A DNA stretch of 5,833 bases from Desulfobulbus sp. GTDB taxonomy: Bacteria > Desulfobacterota > Desulfobulbia > Desulfobulbales > Desulfobulbaceae. Below the pieces are notes generated by a model that did not search any database, was not told the DNA's origin, and saw nothing but the letters and a program-made list of their open reading frames with translations. Where the stretch lies: assembly GCA_030602145.1 (NCBI GenBank), contig JAUWAH010000176.1:1-5833 (forward strand), read 5' to 3'. Positions 1 to 5,833 of the stretch are shown one piece after another. Numbering within the stretch: the stretch's first letter is position 1; each line of letters starts with the position of its first letter. The position numbers were made by a program, and so were the translations under genes.

Positions 1-164
1 CGGAAATCGAGGTAATCATGCTGACCGGTCACGCTTCGGTGGAATTCGGCCTCAAGGGTATGCAGTTGGGGGCTTTCGACTATGTGATGAAGCCGGCGCC
101 GCTCAACGAACTCCTCGACACCATCGGCCAGGCCTACAATAAAAAACGCGGCCTGCTTCCATAA
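1..164 (+). CDS. Response regulator receiver domain, C-terminal fragment (5' end outside window)
   Basis: The reading frame is open from base 3 to a TAA at 162-164 and gives 53 residues of the second half of a CheY-like receiver domain. Visible family landmarks are the beta4 strand with the conserved switch threonine (VIMLTG), the aromatic switch position in AFDY, and the conserved lysine followed by a cis-proline (MKP) that contacts the phosphoryl group. The phosphoacceptor aspartate and acidic pocket lie upstream of the window. The protein stops about 20 residues after the MKP motif, so no output domain follows the receiver. Anything N-terminal to it is unseen. About 26 of 47 aligned residues match the complete regulator at 2067-2501, so the two are paralogues on either side of the histidine kinase. 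It probably takes phosphate from the neighbouring kinase or from an unseen upstream one (inference). Confidence 0.9.
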   Translation, partial: EIEVIMLTGHASVEFGLKGMQLGAFDYVMKPAPLNELLDTIGQAYNKKRGLLP

Positions 165-265
165 GGTGCCGGGTACTTCTGGTCGTCACGTTCTCCAACC
201 AGCCGCCGCTGCGGTAGCTGCAGGAACCGGCGCCCTGTCGTCACCGATAGGCGGAGAATTCACGC

Positions 266-2107
266 ATGAGAGTTTGGGATACCAGTCATCTCCTCGATGA
301 CATACCAGCCGCCAAGCGCCCTCCCACCGAACATGTCTACGACTTCACCGACAGCCAGGCCAACCTGGAGCGTATCCGACTCCACTTCAGGCAACTCCAG
401 ACCAGGCTGATCCTCGGCCTGGTGCTGGGCTTCCTGCTCCCCAACGCCCTGCTGTCGGCCTATTTTCATTTCCAGTTCACCCATACCCTGAAAGAAAGTG
501 CCAAGCTCAATCTGGCGGCGGTGGCGGAAAGCCAGAAAAACACCATCGATCTCTACCTCCAGGAACGGGTGGTCAACCTCTACAACCTCTTTCACAGCAA
601 GGAGTTCTCCTTAAGTCCCTCCCAGGAACAGATGGACAGCCTGCTCGCCAGCCTCAAACAGTTCAACGACGGCTTTGTCGATGTCGGCTTTTTCGATACC
701 AGGGGGGTACAGATCGGCTATGCCGGCCCCTTTCCGGCCCTGCTCGGTCGCGACTACAGTAAGGAAACCTGGTATCAGACCCTGCTCAAGGAGAACAAGA
801 CCTACCTGATCAGCGATATCTACATGGGGTTTCGTGACGTTCCCCATTTCACCATCGCCACCCGCCAGGTCTTCGACGGCCGCACCTATGTGCTGCGTGC
901 CACCCTCGACCCGGACAAGCTCTATATCTTCCTCCGCGCCATCAGCCAGGGCAAGGAGGTGGAATCGACCCTCATCAACCGACAGGGACGCTACCAGGTG
1001 GTGGACCCGGGCCGCAGCCAGCTCCCGGGCAGCAGCGACTACATGCCGCCGCTGGATACGCCATCAGGCGTTGAAGAGTATATACGCAACGACCAGGACA
1101 TGCTGGTGGCCTATGCCTGGCTGAAGGAAACACCCTGGGCGCTCTTGGCCATACAGCCTGTTGCCGTGGCCCAGGCCGGAATGATCAAGGCGCGGATGGT
1201 GCTGACCATCAGCCTGATCGCCATCAGCCTGATCATCTCTGCCATCATCTTTTTCACCATCAGAAGAATGGTCAACCGGGCACGGCGGATGGCCGAAAAA
1301 GGCCAGCAACTTCAGGAAATGCTGGCCCACGCCTCCAAGCTGGCCTCGATCGGGGAGTTGGCTGCGGGGGTGGCGCACGAGATCAACAATCCCCTGGCGA
1401 TCATCATGGCCACCAGCGGTGTCATCCGGGACATGCTCAACCCCGAATTCGAACTCGACCACAGTCCCGAAGCCATCTATAAAGAGTTGTCGGTGATTGA
1501 TGCCGCCGCCAACCGGGCCAAGGGTATCACCCGAAAACTTCAGGACATGGGCAAGAGCCGCACCCCTCGAACAGTGGCCTGCGACGTCAACGGTCTGCTT
1601 GAAGAGGTCGTCGGCCGGCTGCAGAAAGTGGAGTTCAAGCCCAAGCACATCGAGGTGGTCCGCCGACTCGGCGCCGAACTCCCGCCCATCATGGCCGAAC
1701 CGGAACCGCTGCGCCAGGTGTTCGCCAATATCCTCATCAATGCCGGTGACGCCATCGTCGACAAGGGCACGATCACCATCGGCACCGAAGCCAAGGAAGA
1801 TATGCTCCGGGTGACCATCGCTGATACCGGCAAGGGCATTCCCCCCGGGGATCTCAAACGCATCTTCAACCCCTTCTTCACCACCAAGGGGGGCGGCAGG
1901 GGCACCGGCCTGGGACTGAGCATCGCCGCCAGTATCGTCAAATATCTGGGCGGCACCATCAAGGTGAACAGCATTCCGGGCACCGGCAGTTCGTTCACCG
2001 TCCTGCTGCCGATCAACGAGCCGGCCAAAACCATCATCAAACAACACCACAAACCCAACGCACAATATGGACAAGAAACAGCGAGCATTCAAGGTCCTCC
2101 TAGTTGA
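266..2107 (+). CDS. Membrane sensor histidine kinase with periplasmic dCache domain
   Basis: This is a 613-residue two-component sensor kinase: it autophosphorylates on histidine and donates the phosphate to a receiver. Order of parts: a 45-residue cytoplasmic N-terminus; membrane segment 1 at about 48-68; a periplasmic region at about 70-305 with the look of a double-Cache ligand-binding domain (for example the WYQ...ISDIY stretch at 169-186); membrane segment 2 at about 310-331; and a short linker with no clear full HAMP domain. The HisKA dimerisation domain has the H-box GVAHEINNPLA, phosphoacceptor His371. The HATPase_c domain has the N-box (Asn488/Asn492), G1 box DTGKGI (520-525), F-box FNPFFTTK (534-541) and glycine-rich G2 box GTGLGLS (546-552). 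All catalytic boxes are intact. The start is supported by GGAG at 253-256, nine bases before ATG. The last 14 codons overlap the downstream regulator, its likely partner. The ligand is unknown; dCache domains commonly bind small metabolites such as amino or organic acids. Confidence 0.97.
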   Translation: MRVWDTSHLLDDIPAAKRPPTEHVYDFTDSQANLERIRLHFRQLQTRLILGLVLGFLLPNALLSAYFHFQFTHTLKESAKLNLAAVAESQKNTIDLYLQERVVNLYNLFHSKEFSLSPSQEQMDSLLASLKQFNDGFVDVGFFDTRGVQIGYAGPFPALLGRDYSKETWYQTLLKENKTYLISDIYMGFRDVPHFTIATRQVFDGRTYVLRATLDPDKLYIFLRAISQGKEVESTLINRQGRYQVVDPGRSQLPGSSDYMPPLDTPSGVEEYIRNDQDMLVAYAWLKETPWALLAIQPVAVAQAGMIKARMVLTISLIAISLIISAIIFFTIRRMVNRARRMAEKGQQLQEMLAHASKLASIGELAAGVAHEINNPLAIIMATSGVIRDMLNPEFELDHSPEAIYKELSVIDAAANRAKGITRKLQDMGKSRTPRTVACDVNGLLEEVVGRLQKVEFKPKHIEVVRRLGAELPPIMAEPEPLRQVFANILINAGDAIVDKGTITIGTEAKEDMLRVTIADTGKGIPPGDLKRIFNPFFTTKGGGRGTGLGLSIAASIVKYLGGTIKVNSIPGTGSSFTVLLPINEPAKTIIKQHHKPNAQYGQETASIQGPPS

Positions 2108-2501
2108 TGACGAGGATATCTTCCGTGAAGCCACCGCCCGCCAACTGACGGTCCGTGGCTTTATCGTCCAAACCGCCGCCAGCGGCGAGGAGGCGATTGC
2201 CCAGGTCAATGCCGACCCGCCGGAGGTGGTGGTCCTCGACCAGCAGATGCCCGGCCTGCACGGATCGGAAACCTTCATTGCCATCAAGAAGATCGATCCG
2301 CTCATCGAGGTCATCATGCTCACCGGCAACACCAGCGTCGACAACGCCATCGAACTGATGCAGATGGGCACCTTCGATTACCTGATGAAACCGATCAACA
2401 TCGACGAATTGCTCTACAAGATCGAAGACGCCTACACCCGGAAAAAACTCAACGAAAAGCAGCAACGTGAGGCGGGACAACCCAGGCCGCTCCAGTCCTG
2501 A
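2067..2501 (+). CDS. Single-domain (CheY-like) response regulator
   Basis: This 144-residue protein is almost entirely one receiver domain. Visible active-site residues are the acidic pocket Asp14/Asp15 (LLVDDED), phosphoacceptor Asp58 (VVVLDQQMPG), switch Thr86 (IMLTG), Tyr105 in FDY and Lys108 (MKP). After the domain comes only a charged, probably flexible tail of about 18 residues (from about 127). There is no DNA-binding, c-di-GMP or other output domain, so it should signal by binding another protein or by passing phosphate on. Its gene begins inside the 3' end of the histidine kinase gene in a different frame (41-base overlap), which implies translational coupling and a cognate pair. No Shine-Dalgarno is visible before the ATG at 2067. 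The first beta strand starts at about residue 8, so a much later start is excluded. The PEP-synthase-like gene begins 37 bases after its stop. Confidence 0.96.
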   Translation: MDKKQRAFKVLLVDDEDIFREATARQLTVRGFIVQTAASGEEAIAQVNADPPEVVVLDQQMPGLHGSETFIAIKKIDPLIEVIMLTGNTSVDNAIELMQMGTFDYLMKPINIDELLYKIEDAYTRKKLNEKQQREAGQPRPLQS

Positions 2502-2538
2502 TCGTTTTGCCCGCCGTTACTGCTGATGATGACCTGCC

Positions 2539-5160
2539 ATGCTGAAAAAACTGGCTACCTTTTCGAAAAAATTCTTCTTCCTTGACCAGGAGGAGCGCGA
2601 TCCGGTCCTGCACGCCGAGGAAGTCGAAGCCCTGCGGCTGGCCTTCAAGTCCCGCTACCACAGCTTCAAGCTCCTGCTCGCCGCCAACAACCGGATCCTC
2701 GAAGGCATGGCCGACATCGAGCGGGCCCTGCAGGGCAACGAGCCCTTCAGCATGTCGTTCGTCCAGACCCGCTGCACCGCTATCTCAGTCAATGTTTTTC
2801 GCATGATCAACGACATGGAAAACATTGCGCCCGGAAAATACACCGCCCTCAAGGACAGCTTCGTTGCCATCCAAAAACGGATCGACACCCTGCTCGGCGC
2901 CAGGAAACAGATCGCCGACAGGCGGCTGGTCATTCCCCTGGAATCCTTGAGCAGCAAGATGATCGACCTGGTCGGCGGCAAGATGGCCAATCTGGGCGAC
3001 ATCAAGAACACCCTGCACATGCATGTGCCCGACGGCTTTGCCATCACCGCCGCCGCCCACGAAATGTTCATGCAGGCCGACGGCCTGCAAAGGGAGATCG
3101 ACCGGCTCTTTCAGGTGGCCGGCTCCGACGAGGACCGCAACCTCGACCTGGTCAGCTCCCAGATCCGCCAGTTGATTATGGCCGCCGAGGTGCCGGAACC
3201 GATCTACCTGGCGGTGGTCGAGGCCTACAGCCGGATGAAGGAGGCCATGGACGGCCAGGAGATCCGGATGGCGGTGCGGAGCAGCGCCTTTGGCGAGGAC
3301 ACCGAGAACACTTCCTTTGCTGGCCAGTACCGCAGCGAACTGAACGTCAGCTTTTCACAGTTTTTCTACTACTACAAACAGGTGATGGCCTCTAAATACT
3401 CCGTCCAGGCCATTGCCTACAAACTGAGCCGGGGGTTTCGCGACGAGGATATCGCCATGTGCGTCGGCTGCCTGGCCATGATCGACGCCATCGCCGGCGG
3501 AGTCATCTACACTCAAAACCCTCTGGACAACAAGGATGACGCCATCTACATCAACTCCACCTGGGGCCTGCCCAAGGCGGTGGTCGACGGTAACGATCTC
3601 TGCGATCTGTTCGTTGTCAGCCGGGACGACAACCTGACCATCCAGCGGCGCGAGGTCCAGAACAAGGGCTATCAGATCGTCTGTTTGGAGGGTGAAGGCT
3701 GCATCCGCACTGAAACCGACGATGTGCTGGCCGCCAAGCCCTCGCTCACCGATGCCCAGGTCCTGGACCTGGCCGACCATGCCATCCGCATCGAACAGTT
3801 CTACGAGACCCCCCAGGATATCGAATGGGCCATCGACATCGAGGGCAAGGTCTCTATCCTCCAGTCCCGCCCCTTGCAGCAGTTGGAGGCGGTGCTGCCC
3901 GGACCGGATCTGGATCTGAAAAGGTTCGAATCGTCCCTGCTGGCCGAAGGGGGTATCAACGCCAGTCCCGGTGTGGCCAGCGGCAAGGTGTTCAAGGTGG
4001 CCAAAAAAGTCGATATCCTCCAGTTTCCTGAAGGTGCTGTGCTGGTGGTGGAGCAGGCCCTGCCGGCCTGGGCGCCGCTGGTGGCCCGGGCGGCGGCGGT
4101 GGTTTCCGAACAGGGCGGTTTTGCCGGCCACCTGGCCAATGTGGCCAGGGAGTTCGGTATCCCCGCTGTTTTCGGGGTCAAGGACGCCATGGGACGGCTG
4201 CACAACGGCGACTCGGTCACCGTGGCCGCCGACCTCGGCCGGGTCTATCTGGGCAACATCGGTCCCCTGCTGGAATGGACCCGTCCGGAGCCCAAACTGA
4301 TGCTGGGCAGCCCGATTTTCGAGTTGCTCAAGGAGGTGAGCCGGCACATCATCCCCCTCCATCTCCTCGACCCGGAATCGAGGGACTTCGCCCCCCAGAA
4401 CTGTGGGACCTTCCACGATATCACCCGGTTCATCCACGAAAAGTCGGTCTTGGAGATGTTCAGCTTCGGCAAGGACCACCACTTCTCGGAACGATCGAGC
4501 AAGCAACTGCACTACCGGGTGCCGATGAACTGGTGGATTCTCAACCTCGACGACGGTTTCACCCATGAGATCCACGGCAAGTACGTCAAGCTAGAGGAGA
4601 TCGCCTCTATCCCGATGCTGGCCTTCTGGGACGGATTCGCCGCCATCCCCTGGGACGGCCCCCCGGCCATGGACGGCAAGGGCATGACCTCGATCATGTT
4701 CCGCTCGACCATGAACACCGCCCTGGTGCCCGGCATCAAGTCGAAATACGCCGACCGCAACTACTTCATGATCTCCAGGAATTTCTGCACCCTGAGTTCC
4801 CGGCTCGGCTACCACTTCTCCACCATGGAGGCAATGGTCAGCGAAAGGTCCGGGGAAAACTATCTGGGTTTCAAATTCAAGGGCGGGGCCGCCGATTTCG
4901 AACGCTGTCTGGGTCGGGTCCACTTCATTCGCGACATCCTCGAACGCTACGGCTTCCGGGCCACCGTCAATGGCGACAACCTCGACGCCCGCATGGAAGG
5001 CCACGATATGGACTACATGATCGGCCGGTTGAAGATTCTCGGCTATCTGACCCTCCATACGCGGCAGTTGGACATGATCATGGGTACCAGCGGCCTGGTC
5101 ACCTACTATATGAACAAGCTCACCAAGGATATCGATTCGCTGCTGACGGAGGCGCCATGA
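2539..5160 (+). CDS. PEP synthase/PPDK-like protein: ATP-binding and phosphohistidine domains, atypical C-terminus
   Basis: This 873-residue cytoplasmic protein probably transfers phosphate from ATP to an internal histidine and on to an unknown acceptor. A mostly helical N-terminus (1-130) precedes the PEP synthase / pyruvate phosphate dikinase nucleotide-binding domain at about 138-447. Landmarks there are GGKMANLGDI (146-155, Lys148 at the ATP-contacting lysine), VPDGFAIT (163-170), RSSAFGEDTENTSFAGQY (247-264), QDIEW (426-430) and LQSRP (441-445). The swivel phosphohistidine domain (about 470-572) carries GGFAGH with His531, then LANVAREFGIPAVFG. Canonical PpsA and PPDK continue into a PEP/pyruvate TIM barrel. 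I see none of its motifs here; instead there is a region of about 290 residues (580-873) rich in aromatic residues, including MNWW (663-666) and KFKGGAADFERC (779-790). I recall similar C-termini in deltaproteobacterial proteins annotated as PEP/pyruvate-binding, without a proven substrate. The Shine-Dalgarno is weak. An annotation as classical PEP synthase would be unsafe. Confidence 0.93.
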   Translation: MLKKLATFSKKFFFLDQEERDPVLHAEEVEALRLAFKSRYHSFKLLLAANNRILEGMADIERALQGNEPFSMSFVQTRCTAISVNVFRMINDMENIAPGKYTALKDSFVAIQKRIDTLLGARKQIADRRLVIPLESLSSKMIDLVGGKMANLGDIKNTLHMHVPDGFAITAAAHEMFMQADGLQREIDRLFQVAGSDEDRNLDLVSSQIRQLIMAAEVPEPIYLAVVEAYSRMKEAMDGQEIRMAVRSSAFGEDTENTSFAGQYRSELNVSFSQFFYYYKQVMASKYSVQAIAYKLSRGFRDEDIAMCVGCLAMIDAIAGGVIYTQNPLDNKDDAIYINSTWGLPKAVVDGNDLCDLFVVSRDDNLTIQRREVQNKGYQIVCLEGEGCIRTETDDVLAAKPSLTDAQVLDLADHAIRIEQFYETPQDIEWAIDIEGKVSILQSRPLQQLEAVLPGPDLDLKRFESSLLAEGGINASPGVASGKVFKVAKKVDILQFPEGAVLVVEQALPAWAPLVARAAAVVSEQGGFAGHLANVAREFGIPAVFGVKDAMGRLHNGDSVTVAADLGRVYLGNIGPLLEWTRPEPKLMLGSPIFELLKEVSRHIIPLHLLDPESRDFAPQNCGTFHDITRFIHEKSVLEMFSFGKDHHFSERSSKQLHYRVPMNWWILNLDDGFTHEIHGKYVKLEEIASIPMLAFWDGFAAIPWDGPPAMDGKGMTSIMFRSTMNTALVPGIKSKYADRNYFMISRNFCTLSSRLGYHFSTMEAMVSERSGENYLGFKFKGGAADFERCLGRVHFIRDILERYGFRATVNGDNLDARMEGHDMDYMIGRLKILGYLTLHTRQLDMIMGTSGLVTYYMNKLTKDIDSLLTEAP
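5148..5152 (+). promoter_or_regulatory. Ribosome binding site for outer start of Cache gene
   Basis: A perfect GGAGG lies four bases before the ATG at 5157, which overlaps the stop of the PEP-synthase-like gene as ATGA. This arrangement is typical of translational coupling and supports 5157 as a real initiation point, although the signal peptide itself begins later. Confidence 0.6.
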
Positions 5161-5597
5161 TCGCCAAGAGTTCGGCTTCAGCCAACGGCGTGCGGCATGT
5201 CATGCCAACTCGGGGGACGACCATGAGCAGGATCCTGCTCCTCCTGGCCTTGAGCTTCCTGGCCATGATGGCCCCTCCCGGCCTGGCCGCCGAAAAAGAG
5301 GCCATCAAAAAGAATGTTGACGACATGGTCGCGGCCATCGACGGCGGCAGGGAGGCCACCAGCTTTGCCGCCGACGCCCATACGCCCTATGTGTTCATTA
5401 TGGAACCCGGCGGCAGACTGATCGTGCATCCGTATCTGGCCGGAGAGTATCTCCAGGAAAAGGCGGCCCCGGTCTTCAAGGCCCTGCAGCGGGCGACCGC
5501 CGAAGGCGTCTGGGTGACCTATTTCTGGAAAGGGGCGGAGAAGGAAACCTATGTTCGCAGAACCACGAACAACCTGACCGTCGGCAGCGGCAACTGA
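5157..5597 (+). CDS. Small exported protein with a single Cache (sCache-like) domain
   Basis: The product is 146 residues from ATG 5157, or 124 from the in-frame ATG at 5223. From the inner start it begins MSRILLLLAL and continues as a hydrophobic stretch to PPGLAAEK, a convincing Sec signal peptide with cleavage near LAA. From the outer start the same signal would carry an unusually long 22-residue n-region. The mature part of about 100 residues matches the pattern of single-Cache sensor domains: YVFIMEPGGRLIVHP (beta-hairpin with a His-Pro), then LAGEYL, WVTYFWKG, YVRR and a terminal VGSG. No transmembrane anchor or signalling domain follows, so it should be a free periplasmic ligand-binding protein. 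The outer start has a perfect GGAGG and an ATGA overlap; the inner has GGGGGA five bases upstream and the better signal peptide. It may present a ligand to the dCache kinase upstream (inference). The family call is from motif pattern only. Confidence 0.82.
   Translation: MIAKSSASANGVRHVMPTRGTTMSRILLLLALSFLAMMAPPGLAAEKEAIKKNVDDMVAAIDGGREATSFAADAHTPYVFIMEPGGRLIVHPYLAGEYLQEKAAPVFKALQRATAEGVWVTYFWKGAEKETYVRRTTNNLTVGSGN
5212..5217 (+). promoter_or_regulatory. Possible ribosome binding site for inner start of Cache gene
   Basis: GGGGGA lies five bases before the in-frame ATG at 5223. It is a poorer match to the Shine-Dalgarno consensus than GGAGG at 5148-5152, but the ATG it serves gives a compact, normal signal peptide. 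Confidence 0.4.
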
Positions 5598-5705
5598 CCG
5601 CAGCGGTTGCTCCAACCTCTGGGGGGGGCCATTGGCCGGAGCGGACCAGGCACCATGCCAATCAACCGTTTCACCAACCGCTCAGGCTGAACCAATCTTT
5701 TTCGC

Positions 5706-5712
5706 AGGAAGA
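5706..5712 (+). promoter_or_regulatory. Ribosome binding site of the last, partial gene
   Basis: AGGAAGA sits four bases before ATG 5717. It is the main support for treating the open frame that runs off the window as a real gene start. Confidence 0.6.
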
Positions 5713-5716
5713 CGCC

Positions 5717-5833
5717 ATGCCTACAATTCTTGGCAATATCAGGCAATTTTTCAGGGATGTGCGCAACCAGAACAGCCCTTCTGCCCACGGAAAATCCGCG
5801 GAGATGAATGCACTCTTCCGTTTTCGCTACAAT
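5717..5833 (+). CDS. Start of a further gene, possibly a second PEP-synthase-like protein (3' end outside window)
   Basis: ATG 5717 follows a good AGGAAGA and opens a stop-free frame of 39 codons to the window edge, with GC-rich codon use like its neighbours. The visible residues start MPTILGNIRQFFRD and end FRFRYN. An ungapped alignment with the N-terminus of the 873-residue PEP-synthase-like protein, offset by two residues, matches FF.D (11-14 against 13-16) and F..RY (34-38 against 36-40). Only six residues are identical over the stretch, but they sit at the same spacing and include the aromatic-basic motif near residue 40. This hints at a tandem paralogue with the same helical N-terminal domain. 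The evidence is thin because no catalytic motif falls inside the window. It lies 119 bases after the Cache gene and may share its transcript. Confidence 0.68.
   Translation, partial: MPTILGNIRQFFRDVRNQNSPSAHGKSAEMNALFRFRYN

Noticed and set aside
1064..2371. Long open frame of 435 codons on the - strand
   Set aside because: It lies antisense to the kinase and regulator, whose catalytic motifs are intact. Its product shows no recognisable domain; long antisense frames are expected in GC-rich genes.
3355..4575. Open frame of 406 codons on the - strand
   Set aside because: It is antisense to the PEP-synthase-like gene over its conserved ATP-binding and phosphohistidine domains. The composition is rich in His, Gly and Asp as expected of a shadow frame.
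5582..5612. Stem GGCAAC/GTTGCT after the Cache stop as a terminator
   Set aside because: It has only about six pairs around an 11-base loop and no T-run follows. The later TTTTT at 5698-5702 has no stem before it.
5629..5640. GGCCATTGGCC palindrome and nearby sequence as an operator or sigma-54 promoter
   Set aside because: The palindrome is only five bases per arm with no second copy, and the spacing and bases do not match the sigma-54 GG/GC consensus.
5729..5745. TTGGCAATATCAGGCAA as a sigma-54 -24/-12 site
   Set aside because: The GG and GC elements are one base off the required spacing and the sequence lies inside the last coding region.

Overview
The window is a GC-rich, tightly packed stretch with every supported gene on the + strand. 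It looks like one operon or two adjoining transcription units. Gene content (a dCache sensor kinase, single-domain response regulators, a PEP-synthase-like protein with a non-standard C-terminus, and a stand-alone periplasmic Cache protein) and the GC-rich codon use suggest a sulfate-reducing or related member of the Desulfobacterota (former Deltaproteobacteria). That assignment rests on gene content and recalled family patterns, not on a marker gene.

Layout: the window opens inside the C-terminal half of a receiver-domain protein (to 164). A 101-base gap leads to a complete membrane histidine kinase with a periplasmic double-Cache sensor (266-2107). Its last 41 bases overlap a single-domain CheY-like response regulator (2067-2501). 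After 37 bases comes an 873-residue protein (2539-5160) with the ATP-binding and phosphohistidine swivel domains of PEP synthase / pyruvate phosphate dikinase. In place of the PEP/pyruvate TIM barrel it has an unrelated-looking C-terminal region of about 290 residues. A small exported single-Cache protein follows (5157-5597, or 5223-5597 if the internal start is used). The window ends in the first 39 codons of another gene (5717 onward), whose N-terminus faintly resembles that of the PEP-synthase-like protein and may be a paralogue.

How they may work together (inference): the kinase senses a small molecule in the periplasm, possibly together with the secreted Cache protein, and phosphorylates one or both receivers. 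The complete receiver has no DNA-binding or enzymatic output domain, and the truncated one ends right after its receiver fold. The output is therefore probably protein-protein, and the co-encoded PEP-synthase-like phosphotransfer protein is the obvious candidate partner. Its substrate cannot be read from the sequence. I saw no RNA genes, mobile elements, CRISPR arrays, convincing terminators or convincing promoters.
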